The notes under the pieces: model-generated
What the model saw: only the letters and a program-made list of their open reading frames with translations
What the model was told of the DNA's origin: nothing
Databases searched by the model: none
Translations under genes and position numbers: made by a program
From: RPQJ01 sp963706535
GTDB lineage: Bacteria > Pseudomonadota > Gammaproteobacteria > Steroidobacterales > Steroidobacteraceae
Assembly: GCA_963706535.1 (NCBI GenBank)
Contig: CAVPMU010000010.1
Location: forward strand, 62,001-126,000
Length of the DNA stretch: 64,000 nucleotides
Reading direction: 5' to 3'
Shown here: one piece after another, positions 53,083 to 60,547 of the stretch
How the letters are laid out: every line of letters starts with the position of its first letter
Position numbering within the stretch: position 1 is the stretch's first letter

Positions 53083-54561
53083 ATGTTGCACACATTCTCT
53101 ATTTCGAGCTTCCGTGCTTTCGACGAGCTTGCGACTCTTCCGCTCGCCCCGCTCACATGCCTTGTCGGCAAAAATAGCAGTGGAAAGTCATCCCTGATCC
53201 ATGCCATGTTGCTTCTTCGGCAGAGCATGGAACAAAGGGCGATCGGCTCCCGTATCCCGCAACTCAATCTCAATGGTTCACTTATCGAGGCGGGAACTTT
53301 CGACGACATCGTTCATGGGCACGACACAAGTCAGCCGATAGGCTTTCATTTCGATGTTACGGTAGAGCTTGCCTTCCCTCGCTCGGCACGAGCGATTCAG
53401 GAAGGCCTTGTTCCACTGGATGTTCCTCGACCTCCCGCTCCCCGGTTCTGGTTTCCTGACCACGACGCATACGAATTCCTCCGGCGCCAGCGAAAGCTAA
53501 AGACGGGTCGCGTCTCCATTTCGTTGTATTTTTTGCCGGAACCACCGTTCGGTCCAACCCTTAGCAGATTAAGCATTTCTGTTGCTGACGTTGGACAGGT
53601 GAATTTTGTCCGTACCGTCGGCGAGCGCCGTGTTCAGCATTGGCGCGCTTATGCGTCTAGTTTTCCAAGTACGGCGGTCCGGATCTTGTTTCCCCAATGG
53701 AGTTTTTTTCCTGTAGTCAGTGGCCGTCAATCAAGCCGATCCAAGGCGCCGGCCGCGGAGCGGCACCTCGTTCGCGAGTTTCTGGTAACAGCGCAACTCG
53801 CGGCAAATGAAGTGGCACTCTACATTTCTAGCCTAAGACTGCTCGGGCCGTTCCGTACGCCACCAGCGCGCAGGTACACCTTCAGTGGAATTGGCGCCGT
53901 TGATGCGGGGTCGAGCGGCGAGAGGGCCGTGGACCTATTAATTACAGAAAAGCTGATTCGGGCACACGGGGAGCCGCTGCGAGTTGGCGTTTCTTATTGG
54001 CTGAAGCGTCTGGGCCTTGCGCGAACGATACGAATTCGAGACGTTGCGAAAAAATCAAACATCTTCGAGCTATCTGTGTCGGGCGCGGGCGCAGCGCGTA
54101 TCGCGAATTTCGCTGACGTCGGGTTCGGCGTGTCGCAGGTGCTGCCTGTGCTGGTACAGGGCTTCCTTGTTCCGCGAGGCGGCACATATATCGTGCAGCA
54201 GCCCGAACTTCATCTTCACCCGGATGCCCAGGCTGGGCTTGCCGACTTCTTCTTGTACCTGGCGTCTAGAGGTGTGCGCACGATTGTGGAAACCCACAGT
54301 GAGTACCTGCTGCTTCGATTGAGGCGCCGACTTGCCGAGACGATAAAGCCCGTGACTATCGGGATTCCCGGCGAAAAGGTGACCGCTCCGCTATCTCTAG
54401 GGAAGGGCGATATCTCGATTGTGTATGTCGGCGAGGAGAATGGAAACGCGACCCTGCGGCCACTGGAAATCGGCAGTTCTTTTCAATTTGAGAACATGCC
54501 GCGCGGCTTTATGAGCCAGGCGCTTGACGACCGTTTGGCCCTATTGCGCGCCCTGAAGTAG
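53083..54561 (+). CDS. AAA/ABC-type ATPase with DUF3696-like C-terminus (possible defence protein)
   Basis: A 492-residue ATPase of the OLD/RecF-like group. It starts MLHTFSISSFRAFDELATL, followed by Walker A LVGKNSSGKSSLIHAMLLLRQ (29-37). The centre (about 90-270) is a variable insert. Signature-like FADVGFGVSQVLPVLVQGF precedes Walker B TYIVQQPELHLHPDAQAGLADFF (about 369), and a switch His follows in TIVETHSEYLLLRLRRRL. The C-terminus DISIVYVGEENGNATLRPLEI to NMPRGFM fits DUF3696. A PIN-like gene begins 5 bp later. Codon use and lower GC differ from the housekeeping genes, and the gene follows a tRNA. Such ATPases with a nuclease partner often act in phage or plasmid defence; that role is inferred. 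Confidence 0.82.
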   Translation: MLHTFSISSFRAFDELATLPLAPLTCLVGKNSSGKSSLIHAMLLLRQSMEQRAIGSRIPQLNLNGSLIEAGTFDDIVHGHDTSQPIGFHFDVTVELAFPRSARAIQEGLVPLDVPRPPAPRFWFPDHDAYEFLRRQRKLKTGRVSISLYFLPEPPFGPTLSRLSISVADVGQVNFVRTVGERRVQHWRAYASSFPSTAVRILFPQWSFFPVVSGRQSSRSKAPAAERHLVREFLVTAQLAANEVALYISSLRLLGPFRTPPARRYTFSGIGAVDAGSSGERAVDLLITEKLIRAHGEPLRVGVSYWLKRLGLARTIRIRDVAKKSNIFELSVSGAGAARIANFADVGFGVSQVLPVLVQGFLVPRGGTYIVQQPELHLHPDAQAGLADFFLYLASRGVRTIVETHSEYLLLRLRRRLAETIKPVTIGIPGEKVTAPLSLGKGDISIVYVGEENGNATLRPLEIGSSFQFENMPRGFMSQALDDRLALLRALK

Positions 54562-54566
54562 ATCTG

Positions 54567-54990
54567 ATGGATACCGTATACGACGCGACGGTCGTGACCT
54601 ATGCGAATGGGGATTTGGTGGGGCGCCGCAAAGGGAATATCCTTGACCGGCGCCTGCGGAGCATCGAAGAATTCTTGATGGGCGCTCGCGTGGCCTATTA
54701 CAACAAGAAACTCCTTGGCGAGTATCTGACACACGTTGTCGAATATCGAAATGATGATTGAGGCCTTTCTGACTCAGCTTTCCGAACGAGGCAGGCTTGC
54801 CAAGCGCAATAGCCTTTCTCGCCAAGACTACAGCCGGGCCCTCAAGATCGGTTGGCCAACGCATGATCAACATCTTTTGGCGGCGGGTCTGGAAGGTTCT
54901 CGGACTACGATTTTCGTAACTGAAGACGCGCACGCTAGGTGCAGCGCAGCCCTGCGTCGGCAGTTTCATCTATCCGTCGTCCAGCTGTGA
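54567..54990 (+). CDS. PIN-like nuclease partner, split into two overlapping reading frames
   Basis: Frame 1 (54567-54761, 64 aa) reads MDTVYDATVVTYANGDLVGR, DRRLRSIEEFLMGARVAYYNKKLLGEYL. Frame 2 (ATG at 54751 to 54990, 79 aa) reads MMIEAFLTQLSERGRLAKRN, then WPTHDQHLLAAGLEGSRTTIFVTEDAHARC. Together they look like one PIN-type domain: an N-terminal Asp, a central Glu, and late HD and TED acids in the usual order. The frames overlap at ATGATGATTGA. Either the gene is two coupled ORFs, it is read by a frameshift, or it carries a frameshift mutation. It probably cuts RNA or DNA under control of the adjacent ATPase. The call rests on pattern and position, not on a full motif. Confidence 0.6.
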
Positions 54991-55230
54991 TCCTGTCGCA
55001 ATTCGCATCAACACAGCACTCGCCCAAAGGTCCACCGGTGCAGGCAATATCATGCTTGCGCCTTCCTATTTCGATGACCTGGGAGACGATTGCCAAGGTT
55101 AGCGGCCGAGCCGACTCGTGAGGGGCAAGACCGTAGTCCAGTGCCCAGATTCATCACCATTGGCGCGCCAGTGAGGATGAATCTGGGCGCTGGTCAATTG
55201 AGCTACCAGTACGGCTCCCGCCGCGCAGCA
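54991..55230. other. Non-coding stretch with an 18-bp imperfect inverted repeat
   Basis: The arms are 55138-55155 (CCAGTGCCCAGATTCATC) and 55176-55193, with one mismatch and a 20-nt loop. It lies between the PIN-like gene and the convergent MFS gene and may terminate transcription from both sides. There is no T-run. Confidence 0.45.
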
Positions 55231-56418
55231 TCACGAACCAGTGTTCACCCTGCGAAACGCCGCAAGCAACGCCAAGTCGTACATGATCTTCAACACCCAA
55301 CACGTCACCAGCGGTGCAGCCATCCACCCCGCGGCGAACAGCGCACCACCCAGTGACGGACTCAGCGCCGAAGCCAAGCTGCGCGGCACCGACGTGTAAC
55401 TCGCCGCCGCCGCCCGTTCCGGCGGCGTGACCGCCGCCATGACGAACGCCGACCGTGTCGGCACATCCACCTGCGACAGTGCCGCGCGGAGCAGCAGCAG
55501 ACCCAGGGCCACCTCGACCTGCGATGCGAAGGCCGCCGCAATGAGGGCGAGGCTGGACGGGATGAGCGTGAACACCATCGTGTTGAGCAGACCGATCCGG
55601 CGGGCGACCCACGGCGCCGCCAGTTGCGAGATCGCGGTGAGCATGCCCGCCCAGAAGAAGAAGGCGCCGGTGGCGGTCAGCGACAGCCCGAACCGCTGGA
55701 ACAGCCACAGCGCCAGCAACGACTGCACCACCAGCCCTCCGGCAAACGCGTCGATCGAGAACAGCGCAGCAAGTCGGACGACGATGCCGCGCGAGGGACC
55801 CAAGGGCGCCTGAGGATTGGGCGGCGCCTGGATCGGCGGCATCGGCAGGCGCAGGTACAGCAGCCAGACGACGAGACCGACGCCGCCATAGGCGACGAAC
55901 ATGATTCGCAGCGCAACGATGCGATCCACTCCGAGGTTTGCAAGGCCGTCGGGCGCAGCGGCCGCAAGCGCACCAAACGCTGCACACAACGCAGCCGTCA
56001 GACTGTAGCGAGCGAACAGCGTGGTGCGGGCATTGCCCTGCGCGGCCTCGGCCAGCCTGGAATGCTCCAATGGCAGGAACACACTGACATCCCCGGAACT
56101 GGGGTTCAGCGTGCCCACGAAGGCGATCGCGAGTAACGGCCAGAACGCCGACAGTCCGGCGAAGCTGAGTCCAGTGGCGGCCATCAGCAGCGCAGCGGCG
56201 AGCAGCAACCGGCGATGGTGGAATCGATGTCCCCAGGTGCCCACCGCCACGGTGGCAAGCGCCGAGCCCAGCAGAGTGGCGGTGCTGAGGAGTCCCACCT
56301 CCCAGGTGCCGAATCCCAGCGCCAGCAGGTAGGCCGGAAGCAGCACCGCGACGTAGCCGTCGACGAAGGCACGCAGCCCCCGACCGATGATCAACAGGCG
56401 TGCTTCGGTGCCTGGCAT
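55231..56418 (-). CDS. MFS transporter
   Basis: A 395-residue inner-membrane carrier with about twelve hydrophobic segments. The start at 56418 (MPGTEARLLIIGRGLRAFVDGYVAVLLPAYLL) is used. The first cytoplasmic loop has GTWGHRFHHRRLLLAAALL, a variant of the MFS loop 2-3 motif. The central linker is Pro-rich (RLPMPPIQAPPNPQAPLGP). RRIGLLNTMVFTLIPSSLALI and DVPTRSAFVMAAVTPPERAAAAS are typical of drug- or metabolite-export members. The substrate is unknown. It lies between the ATPase/PIN pair and the first IS, and its promoter region ends at the IS boundary. Confidence 0.85.
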   Translation of the reverse strand: MPGTEARLLIIGRGLRAFVDGYVAVLLPAYLLALGFGTWEVGLLSTATLLGSALATVAVGTWGHRFHHRRLLLAAALLMAATGLSFAGLSAFWPLLAIAFVGTLNPSSGDVSVFLPLEHSRLAEAAQGNARTTLFARYSLTAALCAAFGALAAAAPDGLANLGVDRIVALRIMFVAYGGVGLVVWLLYLRLPMPPIQAPPNPQAPLGPSRGIVVRLAALFSIDAFAGGLVVQSLLALWLFQRFGLSLTATGAFFFWAGMLTAISQLAAPWVARRIGLLNTMVFTLIPSSLALIAAAFASQVEVALGLLLLRAALSQVDVPTRSAFVMAAVTPPERAAAASYTSVPRSLASALSPSLGGALFAAGWMAAPLVTCWVLKIMYDLALLAAFRRVNTGS

Positions 56419-56524
56419 GGCGCTCTGGATTCTGCGCCACGGCTGAACACCCGCGCTACGAGCCCTCAGGGAACGACGTTGGCGGTCAGGTGCCGCGTGG
56501 GCGCAAAATAGCCCGCAGCACTAA

Positions 56525-57833
56525 GGACTCGCGTGACAATAACTTGACCATCATGGGCGGACGTGCTTTAAGCGGTTGTGGCAGACGCCTCTGCGATACG
56601 ACAGATCAAGACGCGCTATCGGACGCTGGCGCCGTTGATGGATGAGCGTCTGCGTCGGCAATGGGCGGCGAGCGAAGCGCAGAGCTTCGGTCGCGGCGGC
56701 GTGAGCGCGGTGAGTCGTGCGACAGGGATGTCGCGCAATACGGTGCGTCGCGGCCTGGCCGAGACGGCCTTGCGCAAGGGTCAGCGGAAGGCGCGGCTCG
56801 ACACACGCATCCGGCGTCCCGGGGGCGGGCGCAAGGCGCTGACCGAGTCGGACCCAGGGTTGTGGCCGGCGCTCGAAGCGTTGGTCGAACCGATGAGTCG
56901 CGGCGACCGGCGCTCGCCGCTGCGCTGGACCTGCAAGAGCACCGTGCAGTTGGCCACCGAACTGACCCGGCAGGCGCACCCGATCAGCCCATGGACGGTC
57001 GGCGGCTTGCTGAAAGCGGCCGGCTACAGCCTGCAGAGCAACCGCAAGACCCAGGAAGGCAGTTCGCACCCGGATCGCAACGCGCAGTTCGAGTACATCA
57101 ACGCGGCGGTGGAACGCTTTCAGCAACGCCAACAGCCGGTGATCTCGGTGGACACGAAGAAGAAGGAATTGATCGGGCAATTTACCAATCGCGGCCAGGA
57201 GTGGCGGCCGAAAGGTGAGCCCGAAGAAGTCCGCGTACACGACTTCATGGACAAGACGCTCGGCAAGGCGATTCCCTACGGCGTCTACGATCTGAACGAA
57301 AATGAGGGCTGGGTCAGCGTCGGCATCAATCACGACACGGCCCGCTTTGCGGTACAGGCCATCACCCGCTGGTGGCACAAGATGGGCGCCAAGCGCCATC
57401 CGCGCGCCCGCGAGTTGCTGATCATGGCCGACGGCGGCGGCAGCAACGGCAGCCGCTGCCGGTTGTGGAAAGTGGCCCTGCAGGATCTGGCCAGTGAGCT
57501 CGGCATGCCCATTCACGTCAGCCATTTTCCGCCCGGCACCAGCAAGTGGAACAAGATCGAACATCGCATGTTCTGCCACATCACCCAGAACTGGCGCGGC
57601 CGCCCGCTCATCAGTCACGAGGTCATCGTCAACCTGATCGCCGCGGTGACCACGCGCACCGGTCTGAAGATCCGCGCCGAACTCGATCGAGGCCGCTACC
57701 CGTCCGGCCTCAAGGTGACGGCGGCCGAGTTTGAAACCCTGCGTCTCAAGCCTCAGGCCTTTCATGGCGACTGGAACTACGCGTTGCTCCCGAAGCGCAA
57801 CACAAAATGATCAAATTATTGTCACGCGAGTCC
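56525..57833 (+). mobile_element. ISAzo13-family insertion sequence, intact
   Basis: The element is about 1.31 kb with one transposase gene. The ends are GGACTCGCGTGACAATAACT on the left and its near-exact reverse complement on the right (two mismatches over about 27 bp). Both ends are bordered by TAA (56522-56524 and 57834-57836), a probable 3-bp target duplication. Ends and gene are complete, so it may be active. Confidence 0.85.
56578..57810 (+). CDS. ISAzo13-family transposase
   Basis: A 410-residue DDE transposase. The start is GTG at 56578 (MADASAIRQIKTRYRTLAPLMDERLRR). The N-terminal HTH is FGRGGVSAVSRATGMSRNTVRRGLAE, followed by RRPGGGRKALTESDPGLWPALEALVEP. The catalytic region includes VISVDTKKKELIGQF, LLIMADGGGSNGSRCRLWK and HFPPGTSKWNKIEHRMFCHI (D, D, E order), all signature stretches of this family. 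It fills the IS and reads toward the second IS. Confidence 0.93.
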   Translation: MADASAIRQIKTRYRTLAPLMDERLRRQWAASEAQSFGRGGVSAVSRATGMSRNTVRRGLAETALRKGQRKARLDTRIRRPGGGRKALTESDPGLWPALEALVEPMSRGDRRSPLRWTCKSTVQLATELTRQAHPISPWTVGGLLKAAGYSLQSNRKTQEGSSHPDRNAQFEYINAAVERFQQRQQPVISVDTKKKELIGQFTNRGQEWRPKGEPEEVRVHDFMDKTLGKAIPYGVYDLNENEGWVSVGINHDTARFAVQAITRWWHKMGAKRHPRARELLIMADGGGSNGSRCRLWKVALQDLASELGMPIHVSHFPPGTSKWNKIEHRMFCHITQNWRGRPLISHEVIVNLIAAVTTRTGLKIRAELDRGRYPSGLKVTAAEFETLRLKPQAFHGDWNYALLPKRNTK

Positions 57834-57836
57834 TAA

Positions 57837-58190
57837 GAGATCGCAACTCGGCGCGTCGCTCCACCGTCATGGATGCACCGCGCATCTGCCACGCCCGCCA
57901 ATTTGCAGCGTTCCCACGGATCGTGCCGGCCCCGGCGTCGTGACGGTCCCAGGAGACCCGACCGGAGAGCGGATGCCGTTCGACCGACGGTTCCATCTCC
58001 CACCGCCGCTCCGATGTCATCAACAGGAGAGCGCTTCGGATTCGGCTGCGGGTCGATCGCGCAGCAGCGTCACGCGCCGACCTGGCTTAAGTGCTTGGTC
58101 GACTGCAGCCCTGACTCCCGTGGAGTGCGGACGCCGCGTGGCAGGGTCAGGCCGCGACCCGAGCGGGAAACGTGAGGATCGATATCCGGT
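57837..58190. other. Host sequence between two insertion sequences
   Basis: About 350 bp with no recognisable gene. On the minus strand a short frame (58023 down to the IS edge) reads MMTSERRWEMEPSVERHPLS and so on. If the ISAzo13 element is removed it continues across the junction as SAAGYFAPTRHLTANVVP and stops near the MFS start. That could be a small gene cut by the IS, or chance. Confidence 0.35.
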
Positions 58191-59512
58191 CACTAGTGTC
58201 CGACACGTTTAGGAGCGGACGAGTTTTTGGCCTGCATTTTCATGGGGTTGAAGAGGTTTCCAGGTGTTAACGACTTGAACGACGGAGGCGTAAAACGGCA
58301 GGCTTTCCGGATTTATCCGGGAGACGTCGATGTACGCAGGCAAGCTGGTGTTTGCCCAAGTGATGGAGTGCGCACCGTGGCACACCTTCCGTCGACTGGT
58401 CGCCAAGTATGGCGCCGACTTCAACGTCCGCAGCTTCAGTTGCCTGGACCAGTTCGTCAGCATGGCGTTCGCGCAGATTACTTATCGGGAGAGTCTGCGG
58501 GACATCGAAGCGTGCCTGGCGGCACATGCGACCAAGGCCTATCACTTGGGCCTGCGTGGCAACTTCACGCGCAGCAACCTGGCCGATGCCAACGAGCGCT
58601 GCGATTGGCGCCTGCACTGCGAGTTTGCGCAAGCACTGATACGGATCGCGCGCCGACTGTACGCCACCGAGCCCTTGGGCCTGGAGCTGGACAACACGGT
58701 CTATGCGCTGGACTCCACCACCATCGATCTGTGCCTGACGCTGTTTCCATGGGCACCGTTTCGCTCGACCAAGGCAGCCATCAAGCTGCATACGCTGCTG
58801 GACCTGCGCGGCAACATTCCCAGTTTTATCCATATTTCCGACGGCAAACTGCACGATGTCAACGTGCTGGATCTGTTGATCCCGGAGGCCGGCGCCTTCT
58901 ACGTGATGGATCGGGGCTACCTGGATTTTTCTCGTCTGTACCGAATGCATCAGAGCGGCGGGTTCTTCGTGACCCGCGCCAAGCGCAACATGAACTTCCG
59001 GCGCGAACAGTCCGCGCCTATCGACCGCAGTGCGGGGCTGGTCTGCGATCAACGCGTGAGGCTCAACAACTACTACGCCGCGCACGACTACCCGGGGCCG
59101 TTGCGCCGGGTCCGCTACAAAGACCCGATAACCGAGAAGTCGCTGGTGTTTCTGACCAATCATTTCGGCATTCCAGCTCTGAGCGTCTGCGCGTTGTACA
59201 AGAGCCGCTGGCAGGTCGTGCTGTTCTTCAAATGGATCAAGCAGCACCTGCGGATCAAGCGATTCTTCGGCACTTCCGAAAACGCAGTGAAGAGCCAGGT
59301 ATGGATCGCCGTCGCCACCTACGTGCTGGTGGCAATCGTCCGCAAGCGCCTGAAGCTGGATTTGTCGTTGCATACGATGTTGCAGGTTTTGAGCGTCACG
59401 CCTTTCGAGAAAATCCCGCTAATTCAGCTGTTTTCTGACATCGAGGAGAATCCGGAAGTGACCACCGCAGCTAACCAACTGATATTGCTATGAAACCTGT
59501 CGGACGCTAGTG
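58191..59512 (+). mobile_element. IS4-family insertion sequence, intact
   Basis: The element is about 1.32 kb. The left end is CACTAGTGTCCGACACGTTT and the right end reads, as reverse complement, CACTAGCGTCCGACAGGTTT (two mismatches). It is flanked by a perfect 9-bp direct repeat ATATCCGGT (58182-58190 and 59513-59521), the target duplication expected for this group. Confidence 0.92.
58330..59493 (+). CDS. IS4-family transposase
   Basis: A 387-residue DDE transposase. The start at 58330 (MYAGKLVFAQVMECAPWHTFRRLVAKYGAD) is used. The N-terminal DUF4372-like region has CLDQFVSMAFAQITYRESLRDIEACL. The catalytic core follows: YALDSTTIDLCLTLFPWA (first D), FYVMDRGYLDFSRLY (second D) and YKSRWQVVLFFKWIKQHLRIKRFFGTSENAVKSQ (E in the family's Y-(2)-R-(3)-E-(6)-K position is replaced or shifted: SRWQVVLFFKWIK). 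Length and order are normal for IS4. It looks complete apart from that possible catalytic change. Confidence 0.93.
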   Translation: MYAGKLVFAQVMECAPWHTFRRLVAKYGADFNVRSFSCLDQFVSMAFAQITYRESLRDIEACLAAHATKAYHLGLRGNFTRSNLADANERCDWRLHCEFAQALIRIARRLYATEPLGLELDNTVYALDSTTIDLCLTLFPWAPFRSTKAAIKLHTLLDLRGNIPSFIHISDGKLHDVNVLDLLIPEAGAFYVMDRGYLDFSRLYRMHQSGGFFVTRAKRNMNFRREQSAPIDRSAGLVCDQRVRLNNYYAAHDYPGPLRRVRYKDPITEKSLVFLTNHFGIPALSVCALYKSRWQVVLFFKWIKQHLRIKRFFGTSENAVKSQVWIAVATYVLVAIVRKRLKLDLSLHTMLQVLSVTPFEKIPLIQLFSDIEENPEVTTAANQLILL

Positions 59513-59581
59513 ATATCCGGTAGAAGTATGCGAAGTGCCTGGAGAAGATGATTGCGAGAAGGGACGCGTGAGGTGACTGCG

Positions 59582-59920
59582 ATGAGACAGACAAAGTTCG
59601 GTGCGATGGCGCTGCTGGTCAGCGTCCTGCTGATACTCAGCTTCTGCTCGCGCAACAGTCCGGGGCCGCTCGAGGGCAAGTGGCAGGTGTCGGGCATCGT
59701 GCCGATGGTCGTCGAGTTTCGGGATGGCGAGAGCGAGTCGTTCGGGGTCATCGAGAAGGTCACGTACGAGGTGCGTGGCAATGACGCGATCGTTCATTCC
59801 GAGAGCGGACTCGGTAAGGGGGTGGCCGTGCGCTATACGATGACCGGGCCGGACTCGGCGCGGGCGGAATTCGGGACGTTGACTCGGATCAAACAGTCGA
59901 GCCGACAGTCGAGGAGATGA
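59582..59920 (+). CDS. Small exported protein of unknown function
   Basis: A 112-residue protein. The start at 59582 (MRQTKFGAMALLVSVLLILSFCSRN) gives an N-terminal hydrophobic stretch ending in Cys. The residue before Cys is Phe, so it is a poor lipobox. The mature part is a small beta-rich domain (GPLEGKWQVSGIVPMVVEF; VTYEVRGNDAIVHSESGLGKG; GPDSARAEFGTLTRI), like other short lipocalin-type or DUF lipoproteins. Its coding sequence ends just before the NucS-like gene, so they may be co-transcribed. Confidence 0.6.
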   Translation: MRQTKFGAMALLVSVLLILSFCSRNSPGPLEGKWQVSGIVPMVVEFRDGESESFGVIEKVTYEVRGNDAIVHSESGLGKGVAVRYTMTGPDSARAEFGTLTRIKQSSRQSRR

Positions 59921-59921
59921 C

Positions 59922-60547
59922 ATGACCACCATGGCGCGGGCGATCCGATCTTTCGTGGATGCGGCGGGTGGACCCGTGACCTCGGAGCAGATCCGGCGGC
60001 ACATCGAGAGTAAGTATGCAGGGCAGTGGCAACCGAGGACGCTGCAGGCGCACCTCTATGCATGTTCGGTCAACAATCCCAAGGCGTACGTGCACCATCC
60101 GTCGGCGGAGCGATTTCTGTACAAGCGGTCGGACGGCGCGTTCGAGATCTACGCGGAGCAGCTGCACGGTGCCAATGAGTGGGCGCCTACTGAGGGCGAG
60201 GATGAAGAGCAGGGCCTCGAGGGGATGATCGAGGCATCGATCAGCCTCGAGCGAGACATCGAGGACCACCTGGTGCACTGCCTCAATGACATTGAGAAGG
60301 GGCTGACGCTGATAGGCCGGCAAGTGATCATCGATGTCGGGCGAATCGATATCCTGGCACAGGATGCCACGGGTCAGCGTGTCGTGATCGAAGTGAAAGT
60401 GGGCGAGGGCAAGGACTCCTCTGTCGGCCAGATCGCACGTTATCTCGGCTGGTATGCGCGTGCGGACGGAAGGCCCGCGCGCGGCATCCTGATCGCGGCG
60501 GAATTTCCCGAGGGCGTTCGCTATGCCGCCACTGCGGTCCCGAACCT
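59922..60547 (+). pseudogene. NucS-like endonuclease gene, 3' end split off by IS1634-type insertion
   Basis: The N-terminal part (MTTMARAIRSFVDAAGGPVT, EQIRRHIESKYAGQWQPRTLQAHLY, then KAYVHHPSAERFLYKRSDGAFEIY) is a winged-helix-type domain. The C-terminal part is a NucS/DUF91-like PD-(D/E)XK nuclease: GLTLIGRQVIIDVGRIDILAQD, VVIEVKVGEGKDSSVGQIARYLGW and GILIAAEFPEGVRYAATAVPN. After AVPN the frame runs into the IS. If the IS and one CCT copy are removed, the frame continues at 62574 as LIAYRVQFSFEKASI and stops at 62619, which is the expected end for this family. The catalytic residues (D in GRIDIL, E-X-K in VIEVKV) remain in the truncated form, which ends SRSSPIR. Confidence 0.85.
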
